NCBI GenBank assembly: GCA_030704615.1
Contig: CM060734.1
Span: 34,488,042 to 34,552,041 of the forward strand
Length of the DNA: 64,000 bases
DNA from: Takakia lepidozioides
Taxonomy: Eukaryota > Streptophyta > Takakiopsida > Takakiales > Takakiaceae
Reading direction: 5' to 3'
This document shows, one piece after another, positions 33,411 to 44,252 of the stretch; position 1 is the stretch's first letter; every line of letters begins with the position of its first letter. A model generated the notes under the pieces. It did not search any database and had not been told where the DNA came from. It saw only the letters and a list, made by a program, of their open reading frames with translations. Both the position numbers and the translations under genes were made by a program.

Positions 33411-35807
33411 TGTGGTTCAGCGTAGGCTTAAGAGGGTATGTATGCTTACATTTGTTTGTGATTGTTTGAGAGGGAGGTCATGGAGGTGTTTGTGCAGGCT
33501 TGCAGGAGCGAATCGCCCTCGCAAGCCACGCGCTCCAAAGGAAAAAAGTAGGGATCAAGGTCCTACAAGGCAAAGTGCCAGACTGAAGACGATGAAGACT
33601 ACGATTTTGCATGAGGGCTCTTCTGAGGACGATGAGGACGATCCACACCTCCCACGCCAGTGCGAGGCGAGTGCGTCGTCGGCGGATGCCATGGCAAGCC
33701 GAGGAGAACATGCCCATGCTCATGTCGCAGGACAAAAACGCCCATCATCTACACTACGAACACCTTCTCCGTCTGTGAGTTATAGTTCTTCACAATGACC
33801 ATGATTCTAATTATGTATGTTTTTGGTAAAATCACGAAGAGATAGGGTATGTCTGTCAAGACAGGGAAGTTGGACAATGCAGGGGTCAGCCAAGGCACAA
33901 TCACAAATGATTTCCACTAGACAAGTTGAAGTGCCAAAGGCATGATGTCAGGCCAATGTAGACTTCAAGTGTGTTCAAATTCTTTGCCCCATGAAACCAA
34001 CGTCCTGGTACTAAGCTACAATGGCTACTTATAGAGATACTTGGGTTACTTATGCACCCAGAATATCAGTAAAACTTGGAGGGATACTTCTCATGGACCC
34101 ATCAGGTTTGTCCATTTGAATTCTTGCTATGGATTTCAGGAACACCCCGGCTCAAAAATGTACTGGGAGGACATCATTGGGGCCAATCAAATTTGGGAGA
34201 TTTACTGCCCAAGATCATACTGAGTTTTGGGTAATCTTGTCTTTACAAATGATATGTGCTTCCAGTTTGTTTTGCCTGAATTCAAGGATTTGCTGCTTGT
34301 TGCCTATATGTATGTGTAATCACCCACATTGTACTGGGGGAATTTCTTTTCAGGGCAAGCACAAGCGCACTGGATCCACGATCCCTGCTGCTAGCAATGG
34401 AGATGGCGCCCACAAGAACGCAGGAGGTGGCCCTAACTCTCCCAACGTTGTGGGTTCTGTGCCACCAGTACCCCCACCTTATTATGGTATGCCTCAGTAC
34501 CCACAGTCTGGCACTCAGTATGGTCATGGTCAATATGGTGCTCCTCCATATGGGCAGTATGGCCAGTATCCTCCTCCACCATATTTGCCACCCCCTAATA
34601 GCTATGGGGGTGGCAGGCCACCAGAATATCCTCCTGCTTATGGACAGTATGGTCCTCAGCCTTCTGGCCAACAACCATGGCCACCAGTCCCTACTTGGCA
34701 GGATCCTGCTTTGAATTCTCCTGAGCGCACGGAGGTCTCTGAAGGAGGGGAGGGTGTCGTTTCAAAGAATGATAGAACCAATGCTTTAAGGAGGGCCAAT
34801 AGCTCAGCCAAAATTGAAGCTGCCAAGGTCAAGGAAGAGAGAATAGCTGCAGGTCTTCCTCCCACGGTGATTTTGACGAACCTCAAAGGAGCCCCATATG
34901 GTCAGACCCGGAATGTATGGCACGCTGCCCTTAAAGGACAGGCTTATCGCAAGCTAGATTGTTCCCTTGCCATCAACAACCAACCTGATGAAGTTGTATA
35001 CGAAATCAGAGATCACCTGGCTATTTTCATATACGCCGCACGAGTTAAAAGACTTCCACCTAAAACAAACAATTGGCAGAATAATGAAGAGCCAGCGTTA
35101 TGAAGCACACACTGCGTGGTTGGGTGGTAAGGGGAAATCCATTACTGTATCTGACAAGGTATGGAACAAGCTTGTAAGTTACTGACAGACAGAGGTGTTC
35201 CACAAAGTGTCGGGCAACATGAAGAAGGCAAATGGTGCAATTCTGAATCCTACCAAGACTGGCCGTGGTGGGAAGGCAATGGTGGAAGTACGTTTGGTAA
35301 GTGGCATCATCACGACTCTGTATTTTGTTCCTCATTGAATTGCTATGTGTATATAGTCAGCCCTCACATTGCTTACTGACTTGTGGCATGGATTAATTTG
35401 TAGGAAACACTACCAGGGTGCCCTCCTACATTATATGAAATTCAAGAGGGTTCAGTGTCACGGTTGTCAGCTGGGAGTGACAGGCGGGTAAGTGTGTTTT
35501 CCACGTTTGCTAGAGTGGTTGCTGCATCATAGGTTGCTAGGGTTTTTTCACGGCTTTTGGCCTGGGTTTTCTTTCCAATGGTTGTTCATGCTAGGTTTTT
35601 TGGGTTTGATTCATACTTGGGCAAGTTTTCATGGATTGGCAGGAGGGAAGTCTCGCATATTCTACAGTAGTTGGCAGGATGGATGGCTTGGACAAACTGG
35701 TGGAATCACAAGGACGTGACATGGCAGAATTAAAATTACAGATGCAGAGTATGATTGAGTACCAGAAAGCCACTGTGACGAGATTCTACCAGGCGCAGGA
35801 CCAGTGA
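33411..35807 (+). CDS. CACTA TNPA-like gene, 3' exons
   Basis: Candidate exons are 33411-33424, about 33497-33771 (basic then acidic, with SSEDDEDD), 34354-35158, 35191-35297, 35404-35488 and 35643-35807, all with GT/AG borders. The large exon encodes a Pro/Tyr/Gly-rich stretch (repeated QYGQYPPPPY type) and then a conserved-looking part, LKGAPYGQTRNVWHAALKGQ. Later exons read EVFHKVSGNMKKANGAILN and a coiled-coil-like end, RMDGLDKLVESQGRDMAEL. This layout resembles plant CACTA accessory proteins (TNPA, Transposase_24), which bind subterminal repeats. One apparent frameshift lies near 35050. The first exon is at 21875, on the far side of the gypsy insertion. Confidence 0.6.
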
Positions 35808-35815
35808 CATCTACG

Positions 35816-37560
35816 ATGGATACGTCTGCTGTGACAGTATCAAAATGTTTGGAATCCCAATTTCAGATGGTAACTGGTGCTCACTCTAAGCCCTTATGTC
35901 TTCCTGTCACTGATGATCTTTTGAATTTGACCGAGCAGCAGCAGGATACAGGGAAGGCCAGCTGTGAGGTACATGTGGAAATTCAGCCCTTGCCACGTAC
36001 AAAGGCAGTAGCAGTCCAGGGGGCAATGGTGACAGAGCGGCCGGGCACACCGGATTCTGGTATGCAGGTATGTGGGAGTTTAGATGGGGAGGAAGATGCA
36101 GACGGGGACAAAACAAACAAGCAGGTTGCTTTAATTTCTCCTGCTCACATGTTGAAGCCAAATGTCAGTTTACTTCCTGGACCAACGAGGAAGCATTTAC
36201 TAATTCTGGACTTAAATGGTCTGTTATGTGAATCTTTTCATTCTGCTAATGGGCCTGCATCCCTTCCCAAAGGTTTTGTGGGGAAGATGTGTGGCAAGAA
36301 GATGGTAGTTTTGAGACCACGCTGTTATGACTTTTTGCAAAAGTGTTTTGAACACTTTGAGGTGGCGGTGTGGTCTTGTTGCCAAGCTCGCAACTTCTTC
36401 CCAATGGTGGACTATATTTTTGCAGCCCACACTAACCTGGTTTTCCAGTGGGATGCCCTTCACTGTGACGAGGATCCAGTCCTCCCATGCCATAAGGGGT
36501 CTGATTCAAAGCCATTATATTTCAAGAACTTGTCTACAGTGTGGGCAGACTGGCCAGAATGGACTTATGAGGACACTGTTCTTGTTGACAACACACCAAG
36601 AAAGGCGGCAAACAATCCTCCTTCAGTGGGATTTTTCCAGAGCCATGGAAGGTGCAACCAGATTCACCAACTGATGAGTATCTAATAGAGGTGTTGTGGC
36701 CTTTCTTGTGGAAGGCATCGAAAGCTGCCAGTATTCCCAAGTTTTTGGAGTCTCAGCCTGTTTTCGGACAACAACCATACAACACTGCTACTGTGAAGGT
36801 ACAAACATTCTGACAGTGCTCCAGAGGCTACATTTTTGTGGGTTCATTCATTGCATTGCTTTCTTGGATGCTTCTCCTCGGTTGCTTGATTAATGCTAGG
36901 TTTTCTTTGCAGCTTTTCATGTTGGTTTTTTTTGTTTGATTCATACTTGGATTTTGTTTCTATTCACTATTCCTGTTTGCTCATTGCTTTCCTGGTTGAT
37001 CTCTGGTCTGTGACACGGGAACTTGTGACAAACAAAGGTGATATTGTCGACAAGCCGGTACAGACGAGGGGCAAGAGTGTCGACCCGGCGAGTAGCCCCC
37101 CAAAAGAGGTCTCACCACCACTGGAGACTGCAAATGGAGTAAGTCCAGGCCGTTGTCTTGTCTGTTATATTTTTCCAACCTTGGGGCTCTCTTTAACTCG
37201 CAAATGTTGAGTGTCCTAGTCGTGTGTATGTCATGGGTTTTCACATCGTGTTCTTTTTTGTGTGGAGTTGGGATCACAGTTCAGGGTGGGTGACGAGGTT
37301 CGGTTGTTGGATGTGAACTCCAAACGCATGAAATGTGGAGTAGGCTGATTGTTGCTCTTCAAGGTGTTGTGGTGGGTTACGGGTACCCTGCTGTGCCCCT
37401 TGATTATGCCTGTGTGTACATCAAAGAGGCATGTGTCAGTAACATCCCTCTACCATATGTGAATGGTGTTAGGAAACAGACCGAGTTGGGGCAGGTGGTT
37501 GGCCAGACAACACTTTGGAGTCTAAAGTTACTGAAACTTATGGAGCTGCGGAATGGATAG
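35816..37560 (+). pseudogene. NIF/FCP1-like phosphatase domain in the CACTA element
   Basis: Eight bases after the TNPA-like stop an ATG (35816) opens a frame with an HAD-superfamily NIF domain. It shows KHLLILDLNGLLCESFH (DxNGL in place of DxDGT), MVVLRPRCYDFLQKCF, FEVAVWSCCQARNF, KPLYFKNLSTVW and YEDTVLVDNTPRKA. The DxNGL variant is seen in plant NIF-like proteins. The second Asp of the phosphatase motif is replaced by Asn, so catalysis is uncertain. A one-base shift near 36635 leads to EPWKVQPDSPTDEYLIEVLW. Further exons (about 37039-37138, 37272-37560) end GQVVGQTTLWSLKLLKLMEL, which looks like the C terminus of TNPA-type proteins. So the phosphatase may have been captured into, or beside, a transposon gene. 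Confidence 0.72.
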
Positions 37561-38735
37561 TCAGTATTGCACTGTTTAACAGAGTTCTTGATTCTAATAG
37601 CACTAGAACATACTAGCTACAACAATTCAGCCCATGTGTGGGCTTACTTGTTTTTGGCTGGGCCTTTTGAGGCATGGATTTTTTGACCTTGTGGCTTTTG
37701 AGGTGTCCATTGGGATATTGGTCTCATTTGGATTTTTGTAATGTGATTTATAGGGCTTGTATTGCCCTGTAGTTGACTATTTTCATCCTCCTTGTGGTTG
37801 ATAGTATGCAGGAGGGATCCATTCTGTTTTCATGTTGGAATTTCACCATGTAATGAAGATTTTAAATCATTTAATTCACTTTTATTTTAAATAATAATAT
37901 GAAAAATAATACCATTAAAAAAAATCCAAGGCTGCAATCTCCCTGTTCTTTTAAATATTAAATGAAAACTAAAAATTAAATATGAATATTAAAAATATAA
38001 ACTATTTCGGAAAACAATCTTGATGACACGTGGCATCACTCTTGCTCAAACCAGAACACGTGGGAATATATGACACGACATTCTTTATCCATATTTTCAC
38101 CACGTGTAAAGATCCGTAGTCATATATGCTAGTCATATATTTTGTCTGTGTGCCACATGTCACATCTCAAGTGCAACAGATGTCCCGCTAATATCTCTCC
38201 ATGTAGACATCCCTGTAGTCATATGAGCGAGTTTTGTAGTCACCACGTGTGAAATCTGCCATAGCACACGTGTCTTGCTAGCGCCTCTCCATGTAGGCAT
38301 CACTGTGCAGACATGTAGTCATATGATCATGGCAAGAAGTCGTGACATGTCAAATTCGCAGTGGCGCACATGTCCATCCGTCGCCTCTCCATGTAGGCAT
38401 CACTTTGCAGACATATAGTCATATGATCCCCTGACGAATGCATGACGTGTCGCTTGCGCAGTGGCGCACGTGTCCCGCTGAAGCCTCTCCATGTAGGCAG
38501 CGCTCAACAGACAATGTAGTCATATATTAGTCATATAGTTGTGACTGCAACCCTCTCTGCAGCAGGACTCCAGGTGCCACGCAAGCAGTCATGGATATGA
38601 CTTGCAAAACGCAGTCCTAAAGACTAGTCGCTATGACAGGGCTTTTTTCACTATAGAGTGATGTAGTCATGAACGCATATAAGACTGAAAAAATAGTCAC
38701 ATGTGAAGTCATAAAAACGCTCATCTGTTGTAGTG
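37561..38735. repeat. CACTA right subterminal region
   Basis: AT-rich sequence to about 38000 is followed by subterminal repeats with TAGTCATAT. About four tandem units of roughly 100 bases share CTCTCCATGTAGGCATCACT and GCAGACATGTAGTCATATGA (38194-38510). The terminal repeat ends at 38735. Confidence 0.75.
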
Positions 38736-38738
38736 CAA

Positions 38739-38935
38739 GGCCTTCCACACCACAACATCTGGATTGATTGGCATTTTATTTATCAGGTCCACTGCCTCAT
38801 ATACTTGTCCCGCTTGTCCAGAAGGTCCACCATGTAGCCAAAGTGCTTTACTGGCAGGGTGGCACCATGATCTTGACTCAGGGAATCGAAGTAGCGTCCT
38901 CCTTCATTCAATAGGCCAGGCATAACCTAGGTGAT
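38739..38935 (-). pseudogene. PPR E-domain start, continuation of the DYW gene
   Basis: Read on the minus strand it gives GLLNEGGRYFDSLSQDHGAT, then HFGYMVDLLDK, and (in a shifted frame) PDVVVWKA, the usual last S repeat and E1 motif of PLS-type PPR proteins. It joins 20036 exactly across the CACTA insertion and duplicated CAA. Similarity stops at about 38935, where the upstream S repeat should begin. Confidence 0.85.
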
Positions 38936-38939
38936 CTGG

Positions 38940-40300
38940 GGTATGTTCACCTTCCAATGAAGACACTAGTCCCGAGTAGTCCCTCCGAACAAAAAAACAT
39001 CATAATGTACGCTTCCTTCGGGAGGTGTCATCCATTTTTTTGTTTGAAACCGTGGGTGTTTAATTTGAGTATAACCGATCAAATATCTTTAAGTTCAAAT
39101 ATTCTAGAAAATAAAACCGGAATTTCGAGTGATTGGGAGAGGGTTGGGAAACCATGTTGTCTTGGTTAAATCCTTAGCACTTGGGGATGAATCGACATTA
39201 GTTAAATTGGTACTATTAGGCTAGAAGATGAATTTCCAAGAACTGTAGGTTGTTGTAATCCAAGGTGTCATGAGAAACATCGCATATTAAATGTTATACC
39301 TTGTCAAAAAAAACTTTAAGTGATAGTACCATCAGCGAGGTTTTCCAGAAAAAAGTCAGAAATGAGTGTGCCTTTAGATCGTATTATTATGGAGCTTGAC
39401 TAGTGAAACTGTGGGGGATAACCTTCATCGTCGAGAGGGGAACAGCCCAGATCACTAACTAAACAAAGCGGACATATATTTCTTGATAGAGAAACACATC
39501 TCACATAACTTATGACTTAGTCCTACACAAGAGTTTTATTTTGAGATGTTTATTGGTTAGTGATGTACAAGTCAACTCTACAAGTAAATTCTAAAATGTT
39601 ATCTCTTATGCTTTGTCTCATAAATCTCTTCATAAAGATGTAGATTATATAGTCGTGAAATGTTTAGTAAATGATCTATTGGTGTGGTTGGGTTAGTTAG
39701 GAAACTAGGACTACCAAGCGATATAGAGATTCATGTAGTATATAGTAATGTTCCATGATTGTTGTCTCATGTCGACAGCTAGTTTAGTTTAGGATTAGCC
39801 TTGTAGGCAAGTCTCCGGTTGAGTTTTGGAGGACTTTCGGCGTGCTACCATCTCGCTAATCTGTTAAAGTTCGATCATCTATATAAGCTTGGAGGCTTGG
39901 ACTCTCGGGTTGGATGTTTTGGGTGTTAAAACCTTTGTATCTGGGGTGTTGGATGAATGTCGGCAGACATTGAAATTTGAGTCTGAGTTGCTTTGAGCAT
40001 ATGTTGGGTGACAAATGCAATTCCCTTACAAAAAAATCCTGACTATTAGCATGCGCGGGTTACCGAGTTACATACCCCTATTAAATTAGCTTATCCCTAC
40101 CCAGGAAAGGAATCTCTAATGGAGCAAGAATTTGGCTTCACTCCAGTTGCACTACTGTTGAAAAATGAAAAACAAACAGCTAGTAACATATGGCTCCTCT
40201 TTTTCAGTAATGGAATCCATAATAACCTTGAAAGTTCATCCATTTATTTTTCATAAATTGTTCAATAAGAGAGACGTTACCTTAGGGAAGGCAAATTAGC
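38940..40300. other. No recognisable gene
   Basis: This is AT-leaning sequence with short frames only. A stretch ending CAATTCCCTTACAAAAAA (about 40018-40036) could be the 3' end of an old retroposon, but I see no coding part to confirm that. Confidence 0.4.
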
Positions 40301-40418
40301 AAGCAGTTTTGAGCAAAGGAGAGGAAGTGAACGAAATGATTTTGCGCGGGCCTATGTCATTCCACACGAAACAGGTCGACAATACATTGTATATGGCCAG
40401 CAAGCATCATCGTCGAGT

Positions 40419-40757
40419 GTGTCGGCATCCCTTACTCCACCGACTGCCGCATCCATATTTTGCCCACGTCCTACGAAGACGGAGAGTATTCAAATATTGA
40501 GTGAGGAGGATGAGGACTGCATGGTGGTTGGCAGCAGACGAGCACACTCCGCCCCTCCACGCACGCGCGCAAACACCACGGAGGACGACGATGCACATGA
40601 GGTGGATGCTGACATGTTTACTCCCACACCCGCAGATGCGGTTACAAATTCAATAGTGGACATCTTGCAGCTCCTACGCACCAGCACCACATCCCGCATC
40701 GAGCTTTCAAGGATTGACTTTCACAGTGTTCAAATAGTGAAGGTGAACCATTTACCC
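40419..40757 (+). CDS. Possible exon of unknown TE-type gene
   Basis: The open frame reads MSASLTPPTAASIFC, then SEEDEDCMVVGS and TTEDDDAHEVDADMF, and ends in a leucine-rich stretch, SIVDILQLLR. The acidic low-complexity style resembles the exon at 33500-33770 in the CACTA element. It is cut at its 3' side by the CACTA-ended element at 40759. No domain is recognised. Confidence 0.3.
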
Positions 40758-40758
40758 A

Positions 40759-41470
40759 CACTACAGGAAAAGGGGGGCCTTTCCAACGCTCGGGCCACGC
40801 CGCAGTGTCGGGAAAACGCGCATTTCAGGCACGCGGCAGACGCCGAATTTGCAACGCCCGGCTGTCGCATGGGCGTCGCAAAAATGCGACGTATGGGGGT
40901 CGCGAGCCTCCGCCCCAACTCTCGCGACTGCCGGACGTCGCTTTTTCGGGTCGTCCGCGCCGATGGTAGGGGCCTCCTTTGAGCGACGTCTCGCCGTCGC
41001 TGCCCCCCAGCCGACGGCGTTGGTGGAGGCGACGGCGCGGCGTCGCATCCCTTTTTTTTCTAACCTACCCGGTAGTCCCATCCTAAAACCCAAAACACGT
41101 GGCGTAAGCCGGGTGGTACGCCAAGCGACTATTGGGTGTGGCAAAAAAAAACAGCAAGAGCAGGAGTCGGGCTCCGCCACACCCGGGCATGGGTTTTCGC
41201 GACGCTCTGGCGTCGTTTTTTTTATATTTAATCCACAAAATAAAAGACGTGGCGCAGGCAGGGTGGCGGGCTCCGCGACGCCAGGGCATCGTGGCTTGCG
41301 ACCCCCGGACCAAAAAAACACGTCACAGGGGGGTGTCGGGCGTTGCCGCCCGCAAATGGGATTTGCAACGCCCAACCGTCGCGGCTTGCGACCCCCGCCC
41401 AAAAAACACGTCGCCAATGGCGGCGTCATGCAGTCGCGAGGGCAGTTTGGTGGGGGGGGGTTGGGGGGTT
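40759..41470. mobile_element. Second CACTA-ended GC-palindrome element, 3' end unclear
   Basis: It begins CACTACAGGAAAAGGGGGGC, nearly the same terminus as the element at 16162. It is likewise composed of GCGACGCC / GGCGTCGCAA half-palindromes and homopolymer tracts (for example 41040-41420). I cannot find the expected CCTGTAGTG right end, so it is probably truncated within the G/T-rich stretch near 41450-41540. Confidence 0.65.
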
Positions 41471-41826
41471 GATTTTGGGGGTGAATTGGGGGTGGTTTTT
41501 GTTTTTTGCCTTGTTTTGTTTTTGGGGATGGGAGACCTTACAGCTTCCATTTCTCTGATTTAGCAGGTATACAATTGAGCAAGCATGAATCGAGGGGAGG
41601 ACGGTGCGACACATGAATAAGATGGAAGATGGAAAGATGGAAATATATTTATAGGAAATGAGCTGAAAAGCTCACAAGGGTTTAGTAGGCTGACCCTGGG
41701 ACCTACATAGACTAGGACTAGTCATCCTCATCCTCATCCTCATCCTCAGTGGAGGACTCAGAGCTATCTGATGAGCCTGATGACTCCGCGCCCTTTGCCA
41801 GAGCACCTAAATGAGGCGGCGTTCCC

Positions 41827-43975
41827 CTAAGTCCCAAAGCTCTCATCCAATCCCTGGCCATGACCCCCGACCTCATCCATACTAGTGCCTTGTAGTGCAC
41901 TCATCCCCTCCGTGTTGGCCATGTTCTTCATGAGGGATTGCCAACCATGCTCCTTGGCGTAGTTGTACTCTACCGGAGATGGCTTCCTCTCAAACGCGCG
42001 TTGCTACACATGCCACAAATTAAAGTCAGTTCTTCGCGATGATGGTGCCAAAAAGAAGACATAACAAAATCCATATGGAAGTACAACTTACAAATCGCAA
42101 GATAAAACCCTTGGATCCGCCGGCGCCCCACTTGTGTGTGGATTCATGCTTGTCAAGGTGGACTGTTGTTGCTTTGCATGCTCGGTCAAATTTGGCCTTG
42201 ATTGCGGCATCATTCTCTCCCGCAATGAGTGCATCCCACGATACCTATGCCCCCCCCCAACAATTAGTGAATTACATACATACGTTGCATCGAATCCACC
42301 TCATTAATGCACATGCGACAAATGGAAGGTGAAATGATTCAGGATTTGCCAACCTGTGTAATTCCATAAGGTGGTTTGGGTATGGCCCCCTTTTCCATTG
42401 CCCTCCGAATGATCTGTCTGGCACGGTACCTCCTGTCCATCAAGTTTCGCCCCACCATCTCCATCACCCTTGTGTCACTCCAATTGCCCGGAAACCGGCG
42501 GTCTAACTCATGGGCATACGCCCGCTTTGCGCCAAAGTGCTGATCAGCCCACTCGATGTGCAAAGGGAACCACCTCATTGTGAGTTCGAAGGCTGGCTTC
42601 TTCATAGCCTCCCAAAATGCACCGCAGGGGTCACCATGGCGATTCACCTCCACCGGTGGCACCACGATCTTTGCCAACTCCACGTCCTGTATCACCAAGG
42701 CCATGTTCTTCTTCCCACCCTCTCCCTTCTTTGTAGCCTCCTTCCCCTGCTCCCTTGTTACCCCACTACCCTCCCCCGCATGCATACTCACCCCTTCCTC
42801 TCCATGGGATTTCTTCTTCTTCTTCTTCTTCTTTTTCCTTCCCTTCTCCACGACCATCTCCTTCACCTTCCCCGCTACTTCATCTCTCTCCTTCTCCTTC
42901 TCCCTTCTCTCTCTCTCCTCGGCAGCCTCTTCATTGATGGTAAAAGGGATCTCGGGAGGTCGAGGCCTCTTCTTCTTACCTTTGGTGTTCGGGTCCATCA
43001 TGAACCCCACGTGCTCTCCCTCATTGGCAACCCCACCAAACTGCACCAATGAGGCCAGCCATGTTGCTGCCTCCTGAAGATAAATAACCCCTCCAAATTC
43101 AAAAAAAGAAACAAACAACAAAGAAAATCATGCATGCAAAAGAAAGGATAAAACATGGAACAAGGTGCGACAATTGTACCTTTGCAAGCTTGTCCGACTT
43201 GCCCCCGGTATCACCCGATGTGGTAGGAGTCCCCGTTGCCGGATGTGCCCGCGCTATCCCCTACCAGAGCGCCACTGGAAGTAGATTCCAGATGTAGAGC
43301 ATAGCCGGCGGCGACGCCCCGTAGTCTAGGCCATTCTTTGCTGACCGCTCAGGCTCAGGGGGCGGCGTTGCTGATCGGCTAGGCCGCTCCAAACCGGCCC
43401 ATACCTCCTCCCCCCCCCAAAAAAAGTGTATCAGGGTAGAAGCCCTCACCCGGCTTGACTTCTTCGAGGCGCTTCGCTATCTCGGCCACTTCATTGGCCC
43501 TCCTCGTCTCCTCCTCCCTCATCGACAACATTGGGCTAGCAATGGAGGCTTTCAAAGGCCCTTGAACCTGACGTTGGGCCTTGGCAAGTGCAGCCTTTGC
43601 TGCGGAGGAAGGGGTCGCTATGGGGGTGACATCCAAAAGTTGCCCATACCGGGCCCCCGAACAGGTGATGTGCTTGCCAAGGTACATTTCACCCGTCTTG
43701 GTGGCCGGGGGTGTGTTCAACTGAGCATCCGGCTCAACAACAACCTCCCGAATAGGAGAGCTGGCTGAGCCAGCCCCTGGCGCATCCAAGATGTGGACAA
43801 GAGGGGGGGTACTGGCCTTGGGGGGCAGACGAGCCCTCCGGCTGCGGCTGTCGACGGGGCTGGTTAACCGTGAGACGCCCTGGCGCATCACACGTGCCGT
43901 CAGAGCAAATGGATCGTCCGCCCCTTTCTTTGGGGCAGGGGACTTCTTCTCTTTCCCCATAAGCTGGCACCTGTC
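41827..43975 (-). CDS. Five-exon TE-like gene, possibly CACTA Transposase_24 type
   Basis: Minus-strand exons with consistent GT/AG borders are about 43957-43440 (starts MGKEKKSPAPKKGADDPF), 43260-43180, 43073-42354, 42244-42092 and 42003-41827 (stop TAG). Exon 3 has a Lys-rich charged region, then FWEAMKKPAFELTMRWFPLH and DRRYRARQIIRRAMEKG. Exon 4 ends HESTHKWGAGGSKGF, similar to the HxxGSKSF region of plant Ptta/En-Spm (Transposase_24) proteins; exon 5 starts QRAFERKPSPVEYNYAKE. The match to that family is by eye and moderate. No flanking CACTA termini were found for it. The frame is open through all five exons, so it may be a fairly young copy. Confidence 0.6.
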
Positions 43976-44085
43976 ATGCAAATCCACAAGTTGGTCTCAT
44001 TAGGAAACAACCTCTACATTCAAGATCAAAAACAAAAAAAAAACCAAGCATGTCGGGGGCTGAGAGCAGCAAGTGCTCGGGGTCT

Positions 44086-44185
44086 CGAGAGGGGGCAACA
44101 AAGAGAAAAGAAAAAGGGGGGGGGGGGGGGGGGGGGTGGTGTGACTACCACGGGCTCATTCACTCGCCCCCCCCCCCCCCCCCCC
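44086..44185. repeat. G-run/C-run hairpin, left
   Basis: A run of about 20 G, then about 30 bases containing GTGACTACC, then a run of about 20 C. A similar structure is at 50027-50112. The long homopolymers may have miscounted lengths. Confidence 0.6.
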
Positions 44186-44252
44186 ACCCTCCCATTTCCC
44201 CCCCCATTTCCTGATCTTTCCCTCTCTCGGTCCTTCTCTGTCCCTCTCTCCC

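Larger units (their letters stand above)
20037..38735 (+). mobile_element. 18.7 kb CACTA (En/Spm) transposon nested in the PPR E domain
   Basis: The left end CACTACAAGAGATGAGTATT and the reverse complement of the right end CACTACAACAGATGAGCGTT form terminal inverted repeats. CAA is duplicated on both sides (20034-20036 and 38736-38738). Joining the flanks at one CAA rebuilds the minus-strand PPR reading VVVWKALLGAYRIHGN without a gap. Subterminal regions are rich in TGACTACA/TAGTCATATA repeats. A TNPA-like gene starts at 21875 and resumes at about 33411, followed by a frame with a NIF-type phosphatase domain. No TNPD/Transposase_21 frame is visible, so the copy may depend on another for mobility. 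An 11.2 kb gypsy element is inserted inside it. Confidence 0.9.

Noticed and set aside
42510-43077. Long plus-strand frames rich in Ser, Leu and Pro opposite the Lys-rich exon
   Set aside because: They are antisense shadows of the AAG-rich coding stretch of the minus-strand gene, which has proper splice borders.
44100-44190. G and C homopolymer runs as a defined regulatory structure
   Set aside because: Such runs are prone to sequencing and assembly error; only the hairpin potential is noted and no function is claimed.
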